This document shows, piece after piece, positions 1 to 8,987 of a stretch of DNA of 64,000 bases. How positions within the stretch are numbered: the first letter of the stretch is position 1; every line of letters starts with the position of its first letter. The notes under the pieces were generated by a model. The model was given only the letters and a program-made list of their open reading frames with translations. It was not told the origin of the DNA and did not search any database. This DNA comes from Ampelomyces quisqualis. Taxonomy: Eukaryota > Ascomycota > Dothideomycetes > Pleosporales > Phaeosphaeriaceae. The DNA is taken from NCBI GenBank assembly GCA_018398575.1, contig JAGTXZ010000019.1, positions 992,001 through 1,056,000 on the forward strand, in the 5' to 3' direction. The translations under genes were made by a program, and so were the position numbers.

Positions 1-2
1 TT

Positions 3-98
3 GCGCTGACGGGCGAGGATGGGGAGGATGGGGAAGAGAGAAAGAGTGCTAGGGGTGAGGCCAAGTTGAGGTTCATGGTTGTTATTGGGAATCTGTAG
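3..98 (+). CDS. possible C-terminal end of an upstream gene (partial)
   Basis: An open frame runs in from the left edge for 31 codons and stops at TAG (96-98). It is rich in Glu/Asp/Gly, then ends in a short hydrophobic stretch (LRFMVVIGNL). It has no start inside the window, so it would be the tail of a gene that begins outside. No family is recognised. The frame is short and could be chance. Confidence 0.25.
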   Translation, partial: ALTGEDGEDGEERKSARGEAKLRFMVVIGNL

Positions 99-449
99 AA
101 GATGGGAACTTGGTGGCGTTATCCTTTTTCTTTTCATCGCCATGATGCATAGCCGTGAGTAAGGGTGTCTCCGGATGGTTACTTTTCTTCTTTTTCTCTG
201 AGAATAGCTCGTTTGATACCCGCCGCAAAGTACCAATCAGTCAGTTCAAAAAGACGCTTTCATTTTACCCCTTTTCTACGCCGTCCAAATACTTTTATTT
301 CTAGACTGGACTGCAAGTAGCCCGTCTTTCCTCGCCGCATTACCCTCGTTCCTCTCAAACTAACATACACTATCCTGATGCGCTCGCCATCACAAAACAC
401 CCTCAATCCAGCGTCCTCTACGGAGTACGAGCTGTCGGCATCTCATCTT
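99..449. other. non-coding stretch
   Basis: I see no convincing gene here. The stretch holds pyrimidine-rich runs typical of fungal untranslated or promoter DNA, for example around 185-200 and 280-300. Confidence 0.4.
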
Positions 450-1060
450 CTACAACGGCCAGACGGGCACCTTCCCAGGCGCAGTATGCACCAAGGCCCA
501 GACATTCTTGACGCAGAACCCGACGCTGTCGAAGAGTTTCCCAAACACATCCTTGACCGACCGAGGCACACTAGCATGGACAGACTTCCCCCCCTCGCCC
601 ACGTCGTGCTTCAACCAAACACCTGTGTCGAGGAGCGTGCGCGTGCCCCAGCGCCACGCGAAAACATCTTGTTCACCGTCCCCTTGCCGGAAGCGAAGGC
701 GCATCGCGGCCTCGTCGACTCCCTGCCACGCGTCGGGCTTTCTTGGTTTCGGCCTTGAAGGCGTCTTGCACGTTGTTCGAGGGGCGTGTGTCTTTGCAAC
801 GCGCAATCATGTCGATGATGTGCTGCGCGTACGCTTTCAGGTCGTATGCGGTGCTGGGAAGGGAGTTTAGCAACGCCGCTACTGTGTCCTTGCACTGGTT
901 GTTTGAGAGGCGAAGGCCAGGGCTGTTCGGGAAGGTGTTGCGCGCGCGCAAGCAAGCATGTCAGGGAGAAGGTGTGGAGCACGCTTTAGTTGCTTGTTCA
1001 GGCTGAGGTTGGGGAGGGAGGTGATGGAGCCCTCGTGTGCGATCAAGTGGTCAGGTTTTC
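450..1060 (-). pseudogene. frame-broken coding remnant, unknown family
   Basis: Three minus-strand segments read like protein but lie in different frames. A segment from about 1060 to 960 contains LNKQLKRAPHLLPDML. A second from about 950 to 745 contains YDLKAYAQHIIDMIARCKD. A third from about 745 to 450 contains DEAAMRLRFRQGDGEQDVF and ends at a TAG at 450-452. The last two abut with a one-base shift near 745 (KKA then DAWQGVDEAA), with no intron-like sequence between them. This fits a decayed gene or a sequencing indel. It lies just downstream of the convergent end of the hydrolase gene. No family is recognised. Confidence 0.3.
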
Positions 1061-1089
1061 AGGAGCGTATTTATTACGGAGGTTCTATT

Positions 1090-2640
1090 TCATACTCCGT
1101 CTTCAACATCTTCCCCGTCAGTCCGCTTACAGTACTCTCTGAGAACGTGAGCCAGCTTCGCACGACCATCTTTCCGCTCAAACACTTGGGCATGGTCTAC
1201 TGTTGGCCACCACAGCGTATGTAAACCGGTGCTCTTCCACTCGTGATTCTTCCAGGATCCATCCTCACTCTTCAGGTCAACACCGTTCAGATATTTCCCA
1301 ACTGTCTCGGTGTCCACAATCAAGTCCTTTCCTCCCAGACTGACCGTAACGTCGCGCCCTCCAAGATCTTCTTTCCACAACAGATTGTGAGCCCAGAAAA
1401 AGTGACGTGCAAGGGTGTGGGCAACCATCATGTCGCGGGAGGCAAAATAGTACAGCTGATGCTCATTTGCAGTTCGCGGCTGTCGCGCTGTGAAGTTATA
1501 TGCGACATCTGGAAGATGGAGCAGAAATGTAACGGGGTCGACAAATAGCATTGGGCCAATCTTGGGGGCGGTCGTTGGATTTTCCAGAAGATGCGTGGAT
1601 ACTACAGAACCATAAGAGTGCGACATGAGGACGACCTTGTCGAGGCTATGGCGCTCAAGAATGATGTTTATCTGGCGGCAGATCTCGTCTCTGTCCAGGA
1701 CGGGTCCGGTGATGCGGAAGCTGATGGGCATGAGCTCCACAGCTATGATGCCTACTTCTCCATCTTCTCCTGCCTGTGGGTCGAGTTTGTTGATCTCGTC
1801 GAGGAACCTGGTATATGGCCACAGCCCAATGCCGATGCCATGTATGAAGAGTACAGGCAGACGGGTGCGGGAAGTGTGTGGTCGGTACCAGTAGCTGAGA
1901 TCCGGGGCGGACGATAGTTGACGCGTGAGCAAGCTGACAGGCCGTGGCGGAAAGATTGACAGTGCGCTGCGCAAGCGTGTACGGTACAAGGAGAAGCCAG
2001 CATACCGGAGGTACGCTGCTGTGATCGAGTCTACCAGCATGACAACGACGTACCACAGCACGGGCCGATGCAACGTGTTGACTGCGTCCACGGTCAATCG
2101 CATGCTTTGCACGTTGCCGTGACCAGGTTCTAGCTTATGCCCAAGCAGTGTTTCGATGCCGTCCACGAAGCTATCCAAATCCTCCTCTTCCTCTTTGCAT
2201 TCTCCTGGATGCTCTGTCGTCCTTTTGCTAATCGATTCCTGTGTCTCGGTGCCTCGGTTCATCAAGGCCCACTGGTAGAACTCGCGCACGTTGTCCTTTC
2301 GGATCTCGCTAGGCCTAGCGCCGAGGAACCAGCGGCTAAGGTAGTACTCCGGATGGGGTATTTTGGCCCAACACTTCCAGAACAGCTCCTTCCTCTCTTC
2401 CCTGTTCAGCGCTGGCGGATGTTGAGCCGCGGCTTGGAGGGCGCGCGTGCGTGGCATGTAGACGCCAACCCAGAATGCAATCTCAATGAGACTCCATGTG
2501 AGGAGAAACCGGCCGAAGGGCGTATGAGGCGGCTCGGCTATGCTGAAGGAAGCAATGAAGACGCATATGGGCGTGACTGCCTGGAAGCCGAAGATAACGG
2601 TGCGGATGAAGACGTAGTTGGGTATTGTGTGGTCCAACAT
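1090..2640 (-). CDS. membrane-anchored alpha/beta-hydrolase fold protein
   Basis: This single-exon gene encodes 516 residues. The N-terminus carries two likely membrane segments (about residues 9-32 and 44-62), and a third lies at about 192-213. An alpha/beta-hydrolase domain follows. FIHGIG (265-270) is the usual HG oxyanion strand-loop. SHSYGS (340-345) is the nucleophile elbow with Ser342 in a G/S-x-S-x-G context. His483 (VDHAQVF) is a good catalytic histidine, and the acid could be Asp439 or Asp443. A charged, Glu-rich linker at about 145-160 separates the membrane part from the domain. Members of this fungal group are annotated as putative lipases or esterases, but the substrate cannot be told from sequence. 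The ATG at 2640 is kept because it precedes the first membrane segment. The opposite-strand frames within it are shadows. Confidence 0.85.
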   Translation of the reverse strand: MLDHTIPNYVFIRTVIFGFQAVTPICVFIASFSIAEPPHTPFGRFLLTWSLIEIAFWVGVYMPRTRALQAAAQHPPALNREERKELFWKCWAKIPHPEYYLSRWFLGARPSEIRKDNVREFYQWALMNRGTETQESISKRTTEHPGECKEEEEDLDSFVDGIETLLGHKLEPGHGNVQSMRLTVDAVNTLHRPVLWYVVVMLVDSITAAYLRYAGFSLYRTRLRSALSIFPPRPVSLLTRQLSSAPDLSYWYRPHTSRTRLPVLFIHGIGIGLWPYTRFLDEINKLDPQAGEDGEVGIIAVELMPISFRITGPVLDRDEICRQINIILERHSLDKVVLMSHSYGSVVSTHLLENPTTAPKIGPMLFVDPVTFLLHLPDVAYNFTARQPRTANEHQLYYFASRDMMVAHTLARHFFWAHNLLWKEDLGGRDVTVSLGGKDLIVDTETVGKYLNGVDLKSEDGSWKNHEWKSTGLHTLWWPTVDHAQVFERKDGRAKLAHVLREYCKRTDGEDVEDGV

Positions 2641-3805
2641 GGCGCGGCAGCAATTTGGGGGCGTGACGGCGGAATACTATGGCGAGAGCACGAAAGGAAA
2701 CACTCAGCCGTACTCGGTCGAGGGGGGGATGCGCGGCAATTCTGGTGGGGTGGTCGTGACAGGCATGTTGGTTGTGTTGAACGTTGAGGTCGGCTGTGTT
2801 CCTGCTGGGGTCTTATCGTGCCAATGACGTGCCGAGGTCCACGGGTGTCTTACTAAGCGAGCCTGACTAACGCAGCACTTCGTTGTCGGATGTGACAGAC
2901 GTCGACCATGTTCGCATGGCAGTGAAGCTTCTGATCTATCATTGCCTGGAGCGCGTTTTTAGTTCCTCCGCGTAAAAGACCGCACGGTACTCCGTACTTG
3001 TCGTCACAAAAAAAACTGCCACTTGCTTGCTACTTCGGAGAGGTAACTGATGCCAACAGCTACCTATTTAGGTTAAGGGGCTTCCTGGTTAGGGGGCGCT
3101 TGGGCCCCCTGCTTATGTCGATGTCTGCTTTTACCAGTGATTACTCCGTATCCGTACTCCGTAGTATTCAGGATGAAATGCCTTCATCTGCCAGCTCTAT
3201 ACTCCGTACTCGACATTTCGTAGGGCATATCACATGATAAGAGGCTTATCGTGTTAAAACCCCGGCGCGGAACAGCCCTGGAGATCTCGGGCCGAAACGT
3301 GCGGCGTTGCTTCAAGCCTGTCACTGCACATCTTTTATTGCTCTATGCAAACACCACTAGGAGCCATGCAGCTAGAGTATGTATCCGATCGTGAAACGGC
3401 AACGTGCACTCGTACAAGTTCATCTTTGTGAGGAGCGCTGCCCTCACCAATTGCACCTCGATAATGTCACCCCAGGCGTGGTCTAGATCGGCCAGAGGTC
3501 AACTAGAGTCTACGCAACCAGCAAAAGGGTTTTTTTTAGATTTGGTTCAGTTCCAATATCCTGCCTGGCACTTGACAGGTCACACTGGATAGCTCTTAGC
3601 CCGGCCAGTACGAGCCCTTGTCTACTCATCCACGTCATCTCCGATTGACAAGATCGTCATGCAGGACACCCGATGATGCACAAGGGCAAACAATTGTCCA
3701 AGTTGGGCCACTCACTTAATAACCCCCCCCTTCCCGCCCGCAATGTGGGTTCGAACACTTCGGTGATTGCTTATCGTAAAACACACTCATTAACTCTTAC
3801 CCATC
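2641..3805. other. intergenic region with clustered TACTCCGTA motifs
   Basis: This region lies between the hydrolase and glucanase starts, so it is a shared 5' region for divergent genes. I see no gene. The motif ACTCCGTA recurs about four times between roughly 2985 and 3215. Just before the glucanase start, 3690-3805 holds a C-rich run and a pyrimidine/CA-rich leader. Confidence 0.5.
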
Positions 3806-4842
3806 ATGTGGTCCAAGGCAGCTTCCATCCTCGCACTGGCGTCAGTTGCCGTCGCTCAGAGCAAGGGCTTCAACTACGGTTCCACAAACGCAGACGGCCG
3901 GTGCCGCGGCCTCAACGATTTCGTCCACTTCTTTAATGAAGCAAATAGTCTTCCTGGAGCACCTGGCTTCAACACCGCCCGCCTGTACACATCAATTCAG
4001 TGCGGAACTACCGATTACCCCATCTCCGCTTTCCAGGCCGCTATCGATACCAACACTACCCTTCTCGTAGGCCTCTGGGCCAGTGCTGGCAGTACAGTGA
4101 TCGATAATGAGCTGAAGGCTCTCCTACGTGCTGCCCGAGAGCTGGGTCCCGCCTTTACCGACAAAGTCATGGGAATCAGCGTGGGATCTGAGGATCTCTA
4201 CCGCAGCAGCCCCCAGGGTGTTGCCAACAAAGCTGGTGCTGGAGCCACCGGTGCTCAGATCGAGCAATATATTGCCAGGGTGAAGGATCAGATCCGCGGC
4301 ACTGCTCTCGAAAGCAAGCCCATTGGTCACGTCGATACATGGACTGCGTGGGTCCTACCTGAGAACAGGGGCGTTGCTGTACGTCATACCAACCTTTACG
4401 CTGAAAGTCATCTAACCGTCAACCAGAAAGCCGTCTCGTGGCTTGGCCACAACAGCTTCCCATACTTCGAGACCACACGACCGAACGCCATCGATAAGGC
4501 TCAAGAGAACTTTTATGCGGCCGTAGGTCAAACGGAAAGTGTGTCTGATGGGAAGCCGGTTTGGATAACGGAAACGGGCTGGCCACGACGTGAGTCATTT
4601 TAACTTGCCTCCCTGCTCTTTGCTAACCATCTCATGAAGTTGGTCCCAAATCTGGTTCTGCTGTAGCCTCCCTCGAGAACTCGAAGCGCTACTGGACGGA
4701 AGTTGGCTGCTCCCTCTTCGGTACCCGCAACACCTTCTGGTACACGCTGAAGGATGCCAACGTCGCACAGACCGACATGTCGTTCGCTATCACGCCTCCT
4801 GAGAACAACACACCGTTCTTCGATCTCACGTGCCACAGGTAG
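3806..4842 (+). CDS. secreted GH17 glucan 1,3-beta-glucosidase/endoglucanase
   Basis: My exon model is 3806-4378, 4427-4589 and 4640-4842, giving 312 residues. A signal peptide (residues 1 to about 18, ending AVAQ) sends it to the cell wall. The GH17 domain fills the rest: GFNYGSTNADG at the start of the barrel, Glu129 in VGSED as the acid/base, and Glu240 in WITETGWP as the nucleophile. A C-terminal YWTEVGC and FWYTLKDA pair is typical of the Bgl2/Scw family, which remodels beta-1,3-glucan. Intron 2 (4590-4639) has GTGAGT, GCTAAC and AAG. Intron 1 (4379-4426, 48 nt) has GTACGT, CTAAC and CAG. Intron 1 contains no stop and is a multiple of three, so a naive frame reads through it and adds 16 residues that do not fit the family. 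Splicing yields a continuous WLGHNSFPYFE strand. There is no GPI tail. Confidence 0.88.
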
Positions 4843-6294
4843 TGATTGGAGCGCATCCATTATCTGCATCAGAGGTTGCTGCCCTTTTTTGGCACAATAA
4901 CCACGAATACAACAAGTCTGATGATGTCTCATAACCAAACGTCCAACCCCTGTCCAAACACACTCCTGGGAATGTTGCGTATACTTGCTGTGATCACCAA
5001 CTTACTTAGCGTATCAGTACCGAATGCCCCTTATGTAAGACTTCGCGACTGGAACACTTTCCCGCCCAATTCTATGGAAGAACCAGCGATGCCCTCTGGT
5101 CCCTCCGACACCACCGAAACAACAGTGAACTCCACCGGCTATGTGTAATGAGCCCGCGCGTTCTTTCTACATGCGCCTTGCCCGCGTTGCTATCAATACG
5201 TCCTGGGTTCGGCAACGCCATTGCGCTCGTTCGAACAGGACAATTGCACAATGCAGACACTGCCAACATCACGTACAATGCAGCAACCTAGGGGGTGTCC
5301 TTCATATGGTTGAATCGATTGAAGCACAATCCTGAATGTCGCCTCAGAGTGAGTGTAAAGACACGCAACGTGTCGAGAATGTTACTGCTATATCGTCGCA
5401 TGACCGACGCCTTCTTGGACGGAAATCACTCTTTTATACGTCGGGTTCCACAAATCGGAGGGTTCGCGAATGATTCCAACTCGTCTAGGGAACTACCGCA
5501 TATGAGCAATCGCCCTCCAAAGGTCGAAAATACGGGGCGTCCCCCATTTTAGGCGAGGTCATGTATGGGGAGTTCATGGTTAGTAAAAGCCGGTGTTGAC
5601 TGGGGAAGCAGCAGCGTTGACGCCCCCTCCATTGCCCCCGCTCCTTCCGCTCCTCCAGAAAAGCCGTCCTGGATGCATACGTGAGCCACTGAGACGAAAG
5701 ACAGCGACGTCTCGCTAATCAATAATAGCGACAGACTCGCGGAGAACGAGGCTGGATTGATCTCCGTAGAAGTCGGTGGATGGATCAATGCGACAATTGT
5801 AGAAGGCAGCACCAGAACTCTTAGGCTCGATGTATATTGCACGTTGAAAATGAAAAGTGAATTCGATATGTCCTCTGGAGGAACATGAAAGCAATGTCCT
5901 TGCATCGTGGATCTTAGCGGACTTGATGTGACAGGGCGTAGTCGGTGTAACTACCATGATCTGTACCTTGTGTATACGACAGGGGGTTAGTGTAGACGCC
6001 GCATACTCGAGCGAAGCAACTGTTTCATGGGTTCGACAAGGCGATGTATGCTCGGATGCTTTATCTGGGGGGCTGTGGGATTTTGAAACGGACATGGGCT
6101 GGATGATAGAAGACTGGGGTTCAGGGAGGAGAAGTTAGATGAGGCGGCGAGGCGGACGGTGAAGTTGGTGGAGAATGGGTTTGAAACTCAGTCGTGGGTG
6201 GAGAGGGCCAAGATTACGCGGTTGGAATAGGGTTGTGGTTGGTTATATCATTTCGAATGCCTGGTTTCGATGCAATAACTACGGTCGCCACTTC
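4843..6294. other. intergenic region with weak coding-like debris
   Basis: No intact gene is visible. Several plus-strand stretches read like protein but are broken by stops. One lies around 5200-5300, containing ALVRTGQLHNADTANITYNA followed by a stop. Another lies around 5700-5890, containing GLISVEVGGWINATIVEG. They could be remnants of a secreted protein gene. They match no family I recognise and may be chance. Confidence 0.25.
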
Positions 6295-7977
6295 TTATGC
6301 CTTCTCTTTCTGTTCCTCGACATCGCGCAACCGCACCTTCAAGCCACCCTTTGGCCTTGCCGTAATACCTCCCTGGATCTTCAACTCCCAGTCGCCATTC
6401 TCAAACTCCATTTCAAACTTGCCTACTAGCGCCGCAACAAGACAGGCAAACTCCGCCATCGCAAATTGCTTTCCAATACAACTTCTCGGTCCGTGCAAGA
6501 AAGTCGTAATCGCATAGTTGCTTTCTGCTCCTCCAGTGTTGGCACGTCCTGCACCCAGCCACCTATCAGGCTTGAACTCCTTCGCATCTGGGCCCCAAAG
6601 TTGTTCGGAGGTGTTGACAGCCCATGGGCAGATTATGACAGTTGTTCTGGCAGGGATGAAGTGGCCTTGGATAGTTGTGTCGTGTGCCGCCTCACGGAGC
6701 GTTAAAGGCACTGGGGGGAAGATGCGCATGGTCTCGTTCAAAAAGGCATTCAGGTACGGCAAGCGGTCGATCTCCGATGAGCTTATTTCGCTGATGAGGT
6801 CCAGCTCAGCGCGGACTTCTTCCCGCAAACGGGCTTGTGTGTCTGGATATTTGCAGAGGAAATATACAGCCCACGACATCGCCGATGCAGTGGTTTCGTG
6901 GCCGGCGGCAAGGAAAGTCATGAGCTGGTTGACCAGATCCTCGTCTGTGAACCCACCAGACTCCATTGCCACGGAGAGAATGTCGACTTCTTTCGCTTTG
7001 CCTTTCACCAATTTCTCGCGCTTATCAGCTATGAGCTTACGAGCTGTGCCTTTGATGGTGCTGATTGCTTTGCCAATCTCGTCGTTTTGCTTCAGTGGTA
7101 AAGCGACAGCCAGCCAGTGTGGCAACATACCGAGAAAAAGCTGCACAAGTTGTGCGCCGCGGTTTGAACTGAAGATTGTCTTGTATGTTTGATTGAGCTC
7201 ATTGTCCGGATTCAACAAGGAGTCGAAATCCTGGCCCATGCCCGCCAGACCAATGATGTCGAGCGTTGCACGAGAAGCCCACTCTCGGATCTCAATTACG
7301 CTCGAGGCCTCCAGATTCCCTTTGATAGCCGCAGACATTTGGCTCGTCATCTCTCGTGCCTTGTTCCAGAAGATCGGATAGAGGTCCTTGACGTGTCGAA
7401 ATGCAAATGCCGGCATCAAGAGCTTCCTCTGACGCTTGTGCTCGTCGCCTTCTGCAAGCAGAATGCCAACACCCAGCAGTCTTCCGAGTCCTTTCCTCAG
7501 GCGTTCCGGCTTGATGAACTCATAGTTTCGATGCACAAGCACTTCGCCAATGGCTTTCGGATTGGTCACCAGAACACGTGGCTCGTTGAAAAGCCAGCGA
7601 TAGTACAAGACACCGTCATTCGGCACTGTGTCAACCCATTCTCTTTGCGGTTCTCCACTGGGGTCTTTGAAAATCCTCCTGAAATGACCCAGTAGGGGAT
7701 GCGCATTCTGTAGGCAGCAGTTGTCAGCATCGCAATCCTTCTCGTTTCAGACGGATGTAACACGTACCGGTGGCTGCGGCAAATGACGCAACGGACTCAA
7801 AAACAGCGGGTACACGATGATCTGCCAACCGTACTGCGCAAACACCTGGATCACAAACAACGTCGTAATGTTCCAGAGGTAACTCCTCGGGAAGGCAGCG
7901 ATGTTTGGTGCATAGCGGGAGCAGAAGAATGTGATGGCCGCTGAAGACAGCAGCAGCGCACGTTTGGGAATCGCCAT
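6295..7977 (-). CDS. cytochrome P450 monooxygenase
   Basis: Two exons, 7977-7768 and 7707-6295, encode 540 residues. The phase-0 intron (7767-7708, 60 nt) has GTACGT, GCTGAC and CAG. Splicing joins the proline hinge LRHLPQPP to NAHPLLGHF, as expected for a P450. An N-terminal membrane segment (about residues 35-60) anchors it in the ER. Key motifs are the I-helix AGHETT (338-343), the K-helix ETMR (395-398) and the heme loop FLHGPRSCIG with Cys480 as iron ligand. All invariant residues are present and the length is normal. It should need an NADPH-P450 reductase supplied elsewhere. The subfamily and substrate cannot be told. Its neighbours do not form an obvious biosynthetic cluster. Confidence 0.92.
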
Positions 7978-8987
7978 TGTCGACCCGGCGATGTCAAATG
8001 CGTATGAGAGGAAACTGAATTAAATTTTAGGAGCTCAGAAAGGACGGCTACCTGCTTCTCAACACAATGAACGCCGTCAGCCACACACGCGCGGTTTCAA
8101 GCCTTCGGCTGCGTAGGAGGTCGTCCTAACCGCGTGGCCCGTGCTCGATCGGGCGACGGCGAGATTGTTGTCCCTCGTATCCTGTTTAACATCTCACGAA
8201 CGTAAGCACGTCTGGGTACCTAATGCTGCCGTAAAAGTTGTTGCGGATACTGCTTCGTCAATTGGTCCGTGAAGCCTCCCAGTCAGCTGTAATCATGTGC
8301 TGCCCACAGCTTTGCGGGGTTTTGGTGCCGCTGTAATTCCACCTGTCCTTGTCTCCCTCCAGCTGCGCTGTATACCTTTGTCGGAACAATGTGAGTCAGA
8401 TCATCGTACGCATACACATATTACATGCTCGGTAATCCTGATCTCTTACTCTTGCAGCACTACGTTGCACGGTTGGTTATCAATGATCACCATGGGCCCC
8501 CAATGACGATAGGACAATGTTAGGTAGCTTTATAAACTATTCGCTTAAGACTTGTGTCGCTTGCATCGGTGATTCGGAGAAATGGGGTTAAGTTGATATT
8601 GATCATGGTAACAATTCAATTGTATGAACATCCAGCGCCGCGCAGTTAATGGAGCTGCAGTGAAATTACCTACGCATCGATGAACCAGTCAATCTTTTTT
8701 AGGGAAGCAGATTTTCATTTAAAAGTTCCACCGTGTCCGACCGACTCAGGCCAAAGTAAGCGTGAGTCGGTTTCTCTGATTGGCCACATCGTACAGTACT
8801 CCCCCCTGAACGGATCGTTAGCGCGACCAGGTGTGCAAAGTGGCGTCAAGGGGATGTAGAAAATCTGATTGGTAGATATACCCTGACGGCACTCGTGCAC
8901 AACGAGGCCGACCTAGGGAAATGTACGAAAGTGGCCGAGGCTTCTTAAAAAGGAAAAGCATTATCGTATCTCGTTCTGTCGTACAGT
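7978..8987. other. intergenic region between P450 start and ABC transporter end
   Basis: I see no gene here. It should hold the P450 promoter and leader (minus strand, just above 7977) and the 3' end of the transporter transcript. Only short, unconvincing frames occur. Confidence 0.5.

Noticed and set aside
2137..2787. 216-codon plus-strand frame
   Set aside because: It is the complement of the alpha/beta-hydrolase gene.
3745..3765. GGTTCGAAC resembling a tRNA T-loop
   Set aside because: The flanking bases do not pair as a T-stem and no anticodon or acceptor arm is present.
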